From assembly GCA_047974745.1 (NCBI GenBank), contig JBKECO010000007.1, forward strand, positions 30,092 through 94,091: DNA of 64,000 bases, given 5' to 3'. Made by a program: the position numbers and the translations under genes. The notes under the pieces were generated by a model. The model was given only the letters and a program-made list of their open reading frames with translations, had not been told where the DNA came from and did no database searches. Shown one piece after another: positions 25,377-33,630 of this stretch (its first letter is position 1; every line of letters begins with the position of its first letter). The stretch is from JBKECO01 sp047974745. GTDB taxonomy: Bacteria > Bacillota > Clostridia > Lachnospirales > Lachnospiraceae.

Positions 25377-25439
25377 ATGTTAAGACCCTTAAGACCGATA
25401 CGACCTTTAAAAGCGCTCAGATCCATTAAACCTATATAG
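25377..25439 (+). CDS. Possible 20-residue LRP-repeat micropeptide
   Basis: ATG 25377 opens a 20-codon frame reading M, then LRP LRP IRP LKA LRS IKP, then I and TAG. This is six consecutive triplets of hydrophobic-basic-small/Pro residues. It begins 1 bp after the DUF4349 stop, has AAAGGA-type ribosome binding 6-8 bp upstream, and ends 13 bp before a terminator-like hairpin. The regular period, placement and lack of negative charge suggest a real small cationic peptide, but at this length chance cannot be excluded. I know of no named family. Confidence 0.4.
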   Translation: MLRPLRPIRPLKALRSIKPI

Positions 25440-25452
25440 AATATAAAAAATG

Positions 25453-25486
25453 CAGGTGTCAAGAAAAATTACTTGACACCTGTTTT
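25453..25486 (+). terminator. Terminator-like hairpin before ylxM
   Basis: Perfect 11-bp stem CAGGTGTCAAG / CTTGACACCTG with an 8-base loop. Only T4 follows, so read-through into ylxM is likely, and no good separate ylxM promoter is visible. Confidence 0.7.
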
Positions 25487-25517
25487 GAACTGTGATACCT
25501 TAGGCTAGGTGAATGAA

Positions 25518-25862
25518 ATGGAAAAAAAAGCAGAACAGGCATATTTATTCGATTTTTATAAAGATCTGCTGAACAAGAATCAGCAGAGCATATTTGAAGA
25601 TTTTGTATTCAATGACCTCTCCCTCGGCGAGATCGCACAGGAAAGAGAAATCAGCAGACAGGGTGTTCATGATATGATCCGTAGATCAGTCAAGCTCATG
25701 GAGGATTATGAAGCAAAGCTGCATCTTGTGGAAAAGTATCTGTTCATAAGAGATCATGTTGAGAGAATCCAGTCCTTAAGCAGAGATTTTTCGGAGAGTA
25801 AGAAAGAAATTATTGTAAAGGAGATCGAGCAGATCTCCAATGAAATATTAGAGGAGCTGTGA
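25518..25862 (+). CDS. ylxM: YlxM-family helix-turn-helix protein, SRP operon
   Basis: A 114-residue basic helical protein with a sigma-70 region 4-like helix-turn-helix (LSLGEIAQEREISRQGVHDMI). It is regularly encoded directly before ffh in Gram-positive bacteria, and a role in SRP function or its control has been proposed. A GTG at 25509 is in frame, but AGGTG six bases before ATG 25518 supports the later start, which also matches the family N-terminus. The gene ends 1 bp before the ffh start, so the two are co-translated. Confidence 0.88.
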   Translation: MEKKAEQAYLFDFYKDLLNKNQQSIFEDFVFNDLSLGEIAQEREISRQGVHDMIRRSVKLMEDYEAKLHLVEKYLFIRDHVERIQSLSRDFSESKKEIIVKEIEQISNEILEEL

Positions 25863-25863
25863 T

Positions 25864-27213
25864 ATGGCATTTGAAAGCCTTTCAGAGAAATTACAGAATG
25901 TATTTAAGAACCTGCGAAGCAAGGGGAGATTGACAGAGGATGATGTTAAGGCCGCCTTAAAAGAGGTGAAGATGGCTCTTCTTGAGGCAGATGTCAATTT
26001 TAAGGTCGTAAAACAATTTATTAAAGCTGTACAGGATCGTGCAATTGGACAGGATGTCATGAATGGACTCAATCCCGGTCAGATGGTGATCAAGATCGTC
26101 AATGAAGAAATGATCGCACTGATGGGTTCCGAGACGACAGAGATCAAGTTGAAGAACAAAAATGATCTGACGATCATCATGATGGCAGGTCTGCAGGGTG
26201 CCGGTAAAACAACAACGACAGCGAAAATCGCTGGAAAGCTCAAGCAACGAGGAAGAAATCCGCTTCTAGTGGCATGCGATATTTATCGTCCGGCTGCCAT
26301 AGAACAGCTTAAGATAAATGGTGAGAAGCAAGGCGTTCCTGTTTTTTCCATGGGAACCGATCAAAGACCGGTCTCGATCGCACTTGCCGCAATCGCTGAG
26401 GCGAAGAAATCAGGTTGCGATACCCTGATTCTTGATACAGCCGGCCGTCTCCATATTGACGAAGAGATGATGGAGGAGCTGCAGGAAATAAAGCAGCAGA
26501 TCGATATTGCACAGACAATACTTGTGGTAGATGCTATGACAGGACAGGATGCAGTCAACGTCGCTTCCATGTTCGATGAAAAAATACAGATAGATGGTGT
26601 GATCCTTACGAAGCTGGATGGAGATACCAGAGGCGGAGCCGCACTTTCGATACGGTCAGTAACAGGAAAGCCGATCCTATATATTGGTATGGGCGAGAAG
26701 CTGTCTGATCTGGAGCAGTTCTATCCTGACCGTATGGCCTCTAGGATCCTTGGGATGGGCGATGTGCTTACGATGATTGAAAAAGCACAGGAAGCAATCA
26801 ATGAAGAGGATGCCAAAAAGCTGGAACAGAAGATGAAGAAGGCAGAGTTCGATTTTGAAGACTACCTGATGTCGATGTCCCAGATGAGAAAAATGGGAGG
26901 AATTTCCAGTCTGCTGGGTATGATGCCGGGTATGGGCATGTCAAAGATGCCGGACATTGATGAGGCAGAAGCGGAAAAGGGCATGGCTAGAACGGAAGCG
27001 ATCATCTACTCCATGACTTTAGAGGAAAGAAAAAATCCTTCACTGATGAATCCAAGCAGAAAGCACAGAATCGCAGTTGGAGCCGGCGTGGATATTGCAG
27101 AGGTAAACAGACTTGTAAAGCAATTTGAACAGGCGAAGAAAATGATGAAGCAGATGCCCGGAATGATGGGTGGTAAACACGGTAAAAAAGGAAAGTTCAA
27201 ACTACCTTTTTAA
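25864..27213 (+). CDS. ffh: Signal recognition particle protein Ffh
   Basis: A 449-residue SRP54 homologue. N domain about 1-90, then the G domain with GLQGAGKTT (109-117), DTAGR and TKLDGD. The methionine-rich M domain from about residue 300 (MSQMRKMGG and GMMPGMGMSKM) binds signal peptides and 4.5S RNA. The C-terminus is rich in Met, Gly and Lys. It guides membrane proteins co-translationally to FtsY. It forms the head of a block of ribosome genes. Confidence 0.96.
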   Translation: MAFESLSEKLQNVFKNLRSKGRLTEDDVKAALKEVKMALLEADVNFKVVKQFIKAVQDRAIGQDVMNGLNPGQMVIKIVNEEMIALMGSETTEIKLKNKNDLTIIMMAGLQGAGKTTTTAKIAGKLKQRGRNPLLVACDIYRPAAIEQLKINGEKQGVPVFSMGTDQRPVSIALAAIAEAKKSGCDTLILDTAGRLHIDEEMMEELQEIKQQIDIAQTILVVDAMTGQDAVNVASMFDEKIQIDGVILTKLDGDTRGGAALSIRSVTGKPILYIGMGEKLSDLEQFYPDRMASRILGMGDVLTMIEKAQEAINEEDAKKLEQKMKKAEFDFEDYLMSMSQMRKMGGISSLLGMMPGMGMSKMPDIDEAEAEKGMARTEAIIYSMTLEERKNPSLMNPSRKHRIAVGAGVDIAEVNRLVKQFEQAKKMMKQMPGMMGGKHGKKGKFKLPF

Positions 27214-27249
27214 CAATAGAAAAGAATGAATAATAGGAGGTGAAATAAA

Positions 27250-27495
27250 ATGGCAGTAAAAATCAGATTAAAAAGAATGGGACAGAAAAAGGCTCCTTTC
27301 TATAGAATCGTTGTAGCTGATTCCAGATCTCCAAGAGATGGAAAATTTATCGAAGAAATCGGTACTTATGATCCAACCAGAGATCCAAGCGAATATCATG
27401 TAAATGAAGAGCTTGCAAAAAAATGGTTATCAAATGGCGCGCAGCCAACTGAAACTGTTGCAAGACTGTTCAAAGCAGCAGGAATCGAAAAATAA
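27250..27495 (+). CDS. rpsP: 30S ribosomal protein S16
   Basis: An 81-residue basic protein with the typical N-terminus VKIRLKRMGQKKAPFYRIV and ADSRSPRDGKFIEEIGTYDP. It stabilises the 16S 5' domain during 30S assembly. It follows ffh by 36 bp behind AGGAGGTG and precedes khpA, the usual Firmicute order. Confidence 0.97.
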   Translation: MAVKIRLKRMGQKKAPFYRIVVADSRSPRDGKFIEEIGTYDPTRDPSEYHVNEELAKKWLSNGAQPTETVARLFKAAGIEK

Positions 27496-27546
27496 GTTTC
27501 GTTATCTGAAGTGATAACGGACAGCAGGAAGTAGTGAGGTGCCGTA

Positions 27547-27777
27547 ATGAAAGAACTTGTTGAAGTAATTGCAAAATCCCTCGTTGACAATCCTGACGAG
27601 GTCGTTGTTACAGAAACAGAAACCGAGAGCAGTATTGTGATTTTGTTGAATGTAGCGCAGTCCGATATGGGTAAAGTAATCGGCAAGCAGGGAAGAATTG
27701 CGAAAGCGATCCGCTCTGTTGTTAAAGCAGCAGCGTCAAAGGTAGAAAAAAAGGTTATTGTAGAAATCATGCAGTAG
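27547..27777 (+). CDS. khpA: KH-domain RNA-binding protein KhpA (YlqC)
   Basis: A 76-residue single KH domain with the diagnostic GKVIGKQGRIAKAIR loop, the GxxG motif being GKQG. KhpA pairs with KhpB to bind RNA and affects cell division and small-RNA function in Gram-positive bacteria. It sits between rpsP and rimM as in most Firmicutes. The start is ATG 27547 behind GTAGTGAGGTGCCGTA. Confidence 0.93.
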   Translation: MKELVEVIAKSLVDNPDEVVVTETETESSIVILLNVAQSDMGKVIGKQGRIAKAIRSVVKAAASKVEKKVIVEIMQ

Positions 27778-27785
27778 TCACAGAG

Positions 27786-27828
27786 ATAGCGTTCGGAATG
27801 TGTGATCACGTCTGGACGCTATATTTTT
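27786..27828 (+). terminator. Hairpin with short T tract between khpA and rimM
   Basis: Stem ATAGCGTTC / GGACGCTAT (one G-U pair) with a 19-base loop and T5. It is probably a weak or partial terminator, since rimM has no clear promoter of its own. Confidence 0.45.
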
Positions 27829-27888
27829 CATATGGCAGGAAGGTGCAACAGCACTTTTGACCATAGCAGAGCAAGGAGATAGAAATTT

Positions 27889-28407
27889 ATGTCTGAGTAT
27901 AAGGACGATTTATTTAAAGTCGGCGTGATCACTTCGACCCATGGATTAAAAGGTGAAGTAAAGGTATATCCAACGACGGATGATCCGACCCGATATGAGT
28001 TGCTGGATCAGATCCTTCTGGATACAGGGAAAGAACTGCTTCCTTTCAAAATTGAACATGTTAAGTACTTTAAGAATCTGGTAATTCTAAAGTTCAAAGA
28101 CATTGATCATATAAATGACATTGAAAAGTATTTAAAAAAGGAACTGTATGTAACCCGAGATCAGGCAGTTCCATTGAAGGAAAATGAATATTTTATCGCA
28201 GACCTGATTGGTCTGACGGCAGTGGCAGAGGACGGAGAGATACTAGGTGTCATAGAAGATGTGCTGCAAAGTGCTGCGAACGATGTCTATGTTATAAAAA
28301 AAGAACATGCTCCGGATCTTTTAGTGCCTGCTATAAAAGAATGTGTACGTTCTGTTGATTTGATACAAAAGACGATACAGATCCGGCTTCTGAAAGGACT
28401 GCGCTGA
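27889..28407 (+). CDS. rimM: Ribosome maturation factor RimM
   Basis: A 172-residue protein. Its N-terminal domain has the conserved VGVITSTHGLKGEVKVYP and its C-terminal PRC-barrel-like domain contains YFIADLIGL and NDVYVIKKE. RimM helps process 16S rRNA and assemble the 30S head, contacting S19. It ends 1 bp before trmD, the standard arrangement. AAGGAGATAGAAATTT precedes ATG 27889. Confidence 0.95.
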   Translation: MSEYKDDLFKVGVITSTHGLKGEVKVYPTTDDPTRYELLDQILLDTGKELLPFKIEHVKYFKNLVILKFKDIDHINDIEKYLKKELYVTRDQAVPLKENEYFIADLIGLTAVAEDGEILGVIEDVLQSAANDVYVIKKEHAPDLLVPAIKECVRSVDLIQKTIQIRLLKGLR

Positions 28408-28408
28408 C

Positions 28409-29155
28409 ATGAGATTTCATATTATGACACTGTTTCCTGAGATGGTCCTGGAAGGTCTGCATACCAGTATTTTAAAAAAAGCCGCAGAAAGTGGATTCAT
28501 TTCTATTGAGGCGGTCAATATTAGAGATTTTACATCTGATAAGCACCAGAAGGTGGATGATTATCCCTATGGAGGCGGTGCTGGTATGGTAATGCAGGCG
28601 CAGCCGGTCTATGATACGTATCTGTCGCTTGTGGATAAAATAGGTCATCGGCCAAGAACCATATATCTAACGCCCCAGGGCTCTGTTTTTCGACAGGGAG
28701 CTGCAAAGGAATTTGCCAAAGAGGAGGATATTATCCTGCTTTGCGGTCATTATGAGGGGATCGATGAACGTGTGCTCGAAGAAATTGTGACGGACTACGT
28801 TTCGATCGGTGACTTTGTGCTGACAGGAGGAGAGCTTGCAGCAATGGTCATTGTAGATGCTGTCTCAAGAATGGTTCCTGGCGTGCTGACGAATGCTGAA
28901 TCAGGCAGCATGGAATCCTTTGAGGGAAACCTATTAGAATTTCCGCAATACACAAGACCAAGGGAATGGAATGGGAAAGAGGTTCCTGATGTACTTTTAT
29001 CAGGAGATCACGATAAGATCAGTCAGTGGAGGAGAGAGCAGTCGATCGAACGAACGAGTCTGAACAGACCTGACCTGCTGGAACAGGCAGAGCTGACTGT
29101 TTATGAAAAAGCATGCTTAAGATCAAAACAAGAACCTGAGAATGGAATAATATAA
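28409..29155 (+). CDS. trmD: tRNA (guanine-N1)-methyltransferase TrmD
   Basis: A 248-residue SPOUT-family methyltransferase with the N-terminal FHIMTLFPEM, the YPYGGGAGMVMQ loop, the trefoil-knot SAM site LLCGHYEGIDERV and SIGDFVLTGGELAA. It makes m1G37 in tRNAs that read CNN and GNN-type codons, which prevents +1 frameshifting. It is coupled to rimM, and rplS follows from its own promoter. Confidence 0.96.
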   Translation: MRFHIMTLFPEMVLEGLHTSILKKAAESGFISIEAVNIRDFTSDKHQKVDDYPYGGGAGMVMQAQPVYDTYLSLVDKIGHRPRTIYLTPQGSVFRQGAAKEFAKEEDIILLCGHYEGIDERVLEEIVTDYVSIGDFVLTGGELAAMVIVDAVSRMVPGVLTNAESGSMESFEGNLLEFPQYTRPREWNGKEVPDVLLSGDHDKISQWRREQSIERTSLNRPDLLEQAELTVYEKACLRSKQEPENGII

Positions 29156-29183
29156 ATAACATATTAAAATCTGTGTAAAAAAC

Positions 29184-29212
29184 TTGAATTTCGATAGAAA
29201 TTATGATATAGT
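29184..29212 (+). promoter_or_regulatory. Promoter of rplS
   Basis: TTGAAT (29184-29189) and TATAGT (29207-29212) with 17-bp spacing, about 80 bp upstream of rplS. Transcription would begin at about 29219, at the edge of the leader helix. Confidence 0.7.
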
Positions 29213-29217
29213 ACATT

Positions 29218-29274
29218 CGTTGTGTAAAAGATGAGATGGTCCTCTGTTACAAATGGTATTAAGAACATCTAACG
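29218..29274 (+). promoter_or_regulatory. Structured leader of rplS, L19-leader candidate
   Basis: Two nested helices close the leader: CGTT (29218-29221) with AACG (29271-29274), and AGATG (29229-29233) with CATCT (29266-29270). The structure ends a few bases before the ribosome binding site AGGAGG. Firmicute rplS genes are known to carry a small autoregulatory L19 leader; the fit to that family is my inference from position and pairing. Confidence 0.45.
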
Positions 29275-29291
29275 ATTCAGGAGGAAAAATA

Positions 29292-29645
29292 ATGAATGCA
29301 AGTGAAATAATTAAAGGAATAGAGGCTCAGTATTTGAAAGCTGAAGTGCCTGAATTCCGTGTTGGTGATACTGTTAGAGTACATGCGCTGATCAAAGAAG
29401 GAACTCGCGAAAGAATCCAGATCTTTGAAGGTGTCGTACTTAAGAAACAGGGAGGAAGCAATCGCGCGACCTTTACTGTTCGTAAATTTTCAAATGGTGT
29501 AGGAGTAGAGAAGACCTGGCCATTACATTCACCTCATGTAGATAAAGTAGAAGTGATTCGCTATGGTAAAGTAAGAAGAGCGAAACTGAACTATCTGAGA
29601 GATCGCGTTGGTAAAAAAGCGAAGGTGAAAGAACGTATCAAATAG
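29292..29645 (+). CDS. rplS: 50S ribosomal protein L19
   Basis: A 117-residue basic protein with the characteristic FRVGDTVRVHALIKEG, RIQIFEGVVLKKQGG and the C-terminal RRAKLNYLRDRVGKKAKVKE. It lies at the 30S-50S interface. An upstream ATG at 29253 is in frame, but CAGGAGGAAAAATA before ATG 29292 is the real start. It has its own promoter and leader, and a hairpin terminator follows. Confidence 0.97.
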   Translation: MNASEIIKGIEAQYLKAEVPEFRVGDTVRVHALIKEGTRERIQIFEGVVLKKQGGSNRATFTVRKFSNGVGVEKTWPLHSPHVDKVEVIRYGKVRRAKLNYLRDRVGKKAKVKERIK

Positions 29646-29664
29646 AACGTGCAGAAACGTTTTC

Positions 29665-29716
29665 AACAGACCGGAATTTTGGGAAATTTCCCAGGTATTC
29701 CAGTCTGTTTTTCTTT
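29665..29716 (+). terminator. Terminator after rplS
   Basis: A 13-bp stem begins AACAGACCGGAAT and closes with ATTCCAGTCTGTT, with one mismatch. An inner GGGAAATTTCCC dyad sits in the loop, and a T-rich tract follows. Confidence 0.75.
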
Positions 29717-29734
29717 ATAGGAGCGTTCCGTCAC

Positions 29735-29763
29735 TGGACATTGCCTTCCGAAATGTGTATACT
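29735..29763 (+). promoter_or_regulatory. Promoter of lepB
   Basis: TGGACA (29735-29740) and TATACT (29758-29763) with 17-bp spacing, about 50 bp upstream of lepB. Confidence 0.6.
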
Positions 29764-29811
29764 AAAATGTACGAATTTTGTAGTGAACATGATAGTGACT
29801 GAGGGAATTCA

Positions 29812-30393
29812 ATGAAAAAAAGAAGAGGTCTGCAGTTCTCGCGCAGAAAGAAGAAAATAAATATTTCTATTGTAAGAGAGGTTTTTATCTGGATACTGGA
29901 AATAGCGATTACATTGGCAATAGCGTTCGTGTTCGTGTATTTCTTTGGTCTAAGAAGCAGCGTGGCAGGGCAGTCGATGGCACCGACACTTGTGAACAAG
30001 GAGATCGTTCTGGTGAATCGGTTCGTGTATCAGATCTCTGATCCGCAGCCAAATGATATTGTTGTTTTTCTGCCAAATGGAAATGAAAAATCTCATTACT
30101 ATGTCAAACGAGTCATAGGGGTTCCGGGAGATACCGTACAGATCATGGATGGAATCGTATATGTAAATGGAATAGAATTTGCGGAGCAATTTGAGGCGCC
30201 CCTGACAGCGGAACCGGAGCTGGCAGCAGAACCAGTGGTCTTAGGGGAAGATGAGTACTTTGTTTTGGGTGATAACAGGAATAATAGTGAGGACAGTCGA
30301 TATGCAAATATCGGTAATGTCAAGAAAGAGTATATAGTAGGAAAGGCCTGGTTCATCGTATCACCCTTTTCCGAATTTGGTCTGATTGAATAG
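29812..30393 (+). CDS. lepB: Type I signal peptidase
   Basis: A 193-residue membrane-anchored serine protease with a very basic N-terminus and one transmembrane helix at about residues 24-46. The catalytic Ser55 lies in GQSMAPTL and the catalytic Lys99 in YYVKRVIGVPGD. Box E GDNRNNSEDSR is present near the C-terminus. It removes signal peptides from exported proteins on the outer membrane face. GAGGGAATTCA precedes ATG. It leads into rbgA and rnhB, as in many Clostridia. Confidence 0.95.
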   Translation: MKKRRGLQFSRRKKKINISIVREVFIWILEIAITLAIAFVFVYFFGLRSSVAGQSMAPTLVNKEIVLVNRFVYQISDPQPNDIVVFLPNGNEKSHYYVKRVIGVPGDTVQIMDGIVYVNGIEFAEQFEAPLTAEPELAAEPVVLGEDEYFVLGDNRNNSEDSRYANIGNVKKEYIVGKAWFIVSPFSEFGLIE

Positions 30394-30414
30394 TGAAATA
30401 GATAGGAGTTAATT

Positions 30415-31275
30415 ATGCAGTTTCAATGGTACCCGGGTCACATGACAAAAGCGAAAAGACAGATGCAGGAGGATATTAAGCTCATAGATCTGATCATCGA
30501 ACTAGTCGATGCAAGAATCCCATTAAGCAGCAGAAATCCAGATATTGATGATATCGGAAAAAATAAGGCAAGGCTGATTTTGATGAATAAATCAGATCTG
30601 TCAGACTTAAATGCGAATGCAAAGTGGAGTCGATTTTTTAAAGAAAAAGGGTACTTTGTTGTCAGTCTTGATGCAAGGAACCACAATGGAATCAAAGGGA
30701 TTCAAAATGAGATACAGGAAGCCTGCAAAGAAAAAATTGAGCGGGATAAAAGACGGGGAATTTTGAATCGACCGGTCCGAGCAATGGTCGTTGGAATTCC
30801 AAATGTCGGTAAATCAACTTTTATCAATACCTATGCAGGAAGAGCTGCAGCTAAGACCGGGAACAAGCCTGGTGTAACGAAAGGTAAACAATGGATTCGT
30901 CTGAATAAGAGCGTTGAGCTTTTGGATACACCCGGAATACTCTGGCCTAAATTTGAGGATCAAAGTGTGGGACTAAAGCTTGCAATGATCGGAGCCATCA
31001 AGGATGAGATCTTAAATACAGACGAACTGTCACTGGAATTAATTCATACAATAAAGGGATATTATCCTGGTGCATTAAAGGATCGATTCGGCGTAGATGA
31101 GGAACAGGAGGATGTTAAGATCCTGGGGCAGATCGCTCACAATAGAAATTGTATCAGCAAGGGCGGAGAACTGGATTATACGAAGGCAGCGAATCTTGTG
31201 ATCGATGAATTTAGAAGTGGAAAGATCGGAAGATTTACGATTGAATTTCCCGATGATATACAGCCAGAACAATAA
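30415..31275 (+). CDS. rbgA: Ribosome biogenesis GTPase RbgA (YlqF)
   Basis: A 286-residue circularly permuted GTPase: the G4 motif NKSD (near residue 60) comes before the G1 motif GIPNVGKST (about 127-135), and DTPG is G3. The N-terminus WYPGHMTKAKRQM is a family hallmark, and the C-terminal helical domain binds rRNA. It acts late in 50S assembly, promoting L16 incorporation. AGGAGTTAATT precedes ATG 30415. Confidence 0.95.
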   Translation: MQFQWYPGHMTKAKRQMQEDIKLIDLIIELVDARIPLSSRNPDIDDIGKNKARLILMNKSDLSDLNANAKWSRFFKEKGYFVVSLDARNHNGIKGIQNEIQEACKEKIERDKRRGILNRPVRAMVVGIPNVGKSTFINTYAGRAAAKTGNKPGVTKGKQWIRLNKSVELLDTPGILWPKFEDQSVGLKLAMIGAIKDEILNTDELSLELIHTIKGYYPGALKDRFGVDEEQEDVKILGQIAHNRNCISKGGELDYTKAANLVIDEFRSGKIGRFTIEFPDDIQPEQ

Positions 31276-31316
31276 TATGGGAATCAGCCGGCGGATATCA
31301 GTATGGAGGTATCTAA

Positions 31317-32081
31317 GTGGAAAAAAAGGAAACAATTAACGAGATCAAATGTCACATGAATTCACTTACCATTTCTGAATTGCCGTATTTTCTGTTGGAG
31401 TACCAGACGGATCAGCGTTCGGGTGTTTTAAGGATCTTAGAGCAGGCACAGAAAAGGATTGCTGAGTATGAGAAAGAAGACAGACGTCTTGAGGTTCTAA
31501 AGAAATATGAGTATCAGTATGAGACATATGGGCATATCTGTGGCATCGATGAAGTGGGAAGAGGTCCCTTTGCAGGTCCTGTTGTTGCAGCTGCTGTAAT
31601 TCTGCCAAAGAACACTACACTGCGTGACATCAATGACTCCAAGAAATTGCGTGCTGAAACGAGAGAACGGCTATATGATGAAATCATGGAGGAGGCCGTC
31701 TCAGTCGGTATCGGAATGGCATCTCCCCAGAGAATTGATGAGATCAACATTTTACAGGCTACCTATGAAGCGATGAGAGAAGCGATCGCCAAATTATCAG
31801 TGAGGCCAGAGGTGCTGCTCAATGATGCTGTGACAATTCCTGCTGTGGATATACTGCAGGTCCCCATTATACAAGGGGATGCAAAAAGCATATCGATCGG
31901 CGCAGCAAGCATCATTGCAAAAGTGACACGTGACAGGCTAATGGAAGACTATGACTTGATCATGCCGGAATATGGATTTGCTTCCCACAAGGGATATGGA
32001 TCCAAGCAGCATATCGAAGCCTTGAAAAAATATGGTCCCACACCGATCCACAGACGATCTTTTATTGGCAACTATATCTAA
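31317..32081 (+). CDS. rnhB: Ribonuclease HII
   Basis: A 254-residue enzyme with the active-site motif CGIDEVGRGPFAG (Asp78, Glu79), NDSKKL, LNDA and GDAKS supplying the remaining acidic residues. It removes ribonucleotides from DNA and RNA from hybrids. A helical N-terminal extension of about 70 residues precedes the catalytic domain, as in Bacillus RnhB. The start is GTG 31317 behind GGAGGTATCTAA. Confidence 0.95.
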   Translation: MEKKETINEIKCHMNSLTISELPYFLLEYQTDQRSGVLRILEQAQKRIAEYEKEDRRLEVLKKYEYQYETYGHICGIDEVGRGPFAGPVVAAAVILPKNTTLRDINDSKKLRAETRERLYDEIMEEAVSVGIGMASPQRIDEINILQATYEAMREAIAKLSVRPEVLLNDAVTIPAVDILQVPIIQGDAKSISIGAASIIAKVTRDRLMEDYDLIMPEYGFASHKGYGSKQHIEALKKYGPTPIHRRSFIGNYI

Positions 32082-32133
32082 CACAGACATATGTGAAAGC
32101 AACAACACGTAGTCGTTAAGGGGAGGAGAAGCA

Positions 32134-33621
32134 ATGCAGATATCAGAGCTATTACAGCAATACCAGAATCAGTTCATGAATACGCCGCAGCTTCAGGCTG
32201 TCCTTGCCAAGGGTACTGCGTCATCAGAGCTTTTAGAATCTTTAATGAGTCTGGGTCACCTTAAGATCGGTGATGTTTTTGAAGGCTCTGTCATAAAGTC
32301 CTCAAAGGAGATGTATACGATCTCCCTTGCCAATGGAAAACAAATTGAGGCCAGGCTGGATTTTAAATCCAATACAGCCTTTTCGCTTTTTGATGAACAG
32401 CTTCAAGAATCTCCCGAGGCAAAGTCTATTTTTTTTCAAATCAAATCTGTAGATGGCGGAGTTCTGCAGCTTAAGCCGCTCCTGAGCCATCTGGGCACAA
32501 ATCCACAAATTTCGCATGCATTAGAAGCTGCCGGACTGCCAGTAACTGAGAGAACAGTGGCAATGGTACAGAACAGAATGGATTTCTCCCTGCCGATCGA
32601 TGTATCAGCATTAAAAGAGATGAATCGAGTGCTGAATCTCAATCCTGAGGTTTCGGCATCCACTGCAGCAGCTATGGAAAAAGCGGGAGTTCCAATCTCG
32701 ATAAGCATGGCGTCTGTCTTTGAGAATTATCAAATGGATACACATCGTATCGTGACTCAGATCGATTTATTATTGACCCAGATTGTAAGTGATGCAGAGA
32801 CGGAAACAAATTCCGCAAGGCAGATTGTTACTGTTGATGCGAGTGGTCCGTTACAAGTAAAGGGATCTGAGCCACAAGACAACAAGGTGATTCCACAGAG
32901 TACAGAGATGACACCAATGGCGAATCTAACTGTATCAGGTGAGAAAATGGAATTAGCAGCGGCTGTACTGGATAAGCTTCCCAGACCGATTCGTGAAGCA
33001 TTGCAGCAGGAACCGGAGCGGGTCAAAAATCTTTTGTCGCAAGAGTGGCTTCTTCGGCCTGAGGATTTCTCCAAGGAGGAGATCTCGAAATTGTATGAGA
33101 GGCTCTTAGAGCAGACGGAAGCGGTAAAGCAAATTCTGACAGCCACTGGAAAAGACACACAGCTCCTGGATAATCTGACCTCGAATATCAAACAGAACGT
33201 TGATTTTATGCAGCAAATACAGCAGCTATATCCCTATATTCAGGTGCCGCTCCGTATGAATGGACATCATACCAGTGCTGAATTATTTGTGTATACAAAC
33301 AAAAATCAAGGCACAGACAAAGAGGGTGAACTTTCTGCATTTCTGCATCTGGATCTGGATTCATTGGGAAGCACAGATGTTTCCGTTCACCTAAAGGATA
33401 TGCAGATCAATACCAAATTCTATGTGGATCGTGAAAGTTCAGCGGATCTGATCAGCAAAAATCTATATCGACTTACCGATCGATTGGAGGAAAAGGGATA
33501 TCAGACACAGGTGACTGTGACTATGGATGAAACACAGCCAACGATTCCCTCTCGAATGTTCGGAGAACCGGTGGATACAAGTGCGATCCTTCACAGATAT
33601 TCATTTGATGCTTTGGCATGA
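32134..33621 (+). CDS. YlqG-like protein with FliK-type C-terminal domain
   Basis: A 495-residue protein with no signal peptide. The N-terminal half is variable, with a GDVFEGSVIKSS barrel-like stretch at about 50-90. The C-terminal part, roughly 385-475, resembles the flagellar hook-length control (FliK C) domain, with FLHLDLDSLGSTDVSVHL followed by YVDRESSADLISKNLYRL. Bacillus ylqG occupies the same spot (rnhB-ylqG-ylqH). No flagellar genes are in the window. The next gene encodes an FlhB C-terminal domain, the natural partner of FliK. The actual function is unknown. Confidence 0.75.
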   Translation: MQISELLQQYQNQFMNTPQLQAVLAKGTASSELLESLMSLGHLKIGDVFEGSVIKSSKEMYTISLANGKQIEARLDFKSNTAFSLFDEQLQESPEAKSIFFQIKSVDGGVLQLKPLLSHLGTNPQISHALEAAGLPVTERTVAMVQNRMDFSLPIDVSALKEMNRVLNLNPEVSASTAAAMEKAGVPISISMASVFENYQMDTHRIVTQIDLLLTQIVSDAETETNSARQIVTVDASGPLQVKGSEPQDNKVIPQSTEMTPMANLTVSGEKMELAAAVLDKLPRPIREALQQEPERVKNLLSQEWLLRPEDFSKEEISKLYERLLEQTEAVKQILTATGKDTQLLDNLTSNIKQNVDFMQQIQQLYPYIQVPLRMNGHHTSAELFVYTNKNQGTDKEGELSAFLHLDLDSLGSTDVSVHLKDMQINTKFYVDRESSADLISKNLYRLTDRLEEKGYQTQVTVTMDETQPTIPSRMFGEPVDTSAILHRYSFDALA

Positions 33622-33630
33622 GGGGATAAT

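Noticed and set aside
25473..25501. A TTGACA-N17-TACCTT promoter for ylxM inside the terminator arm
   Set aside because: The -10 is poor, and the start would fall at or after the ribosome site, leaving almost no leader. Read-through of the weak T4 terminator is simpler.
31317..31530. An unusual N-terminal extension in RNase HII
   Set aside because: Bacillus-type RnhB proteins have the same kind of extension of about 70 residues, so it is not novel.
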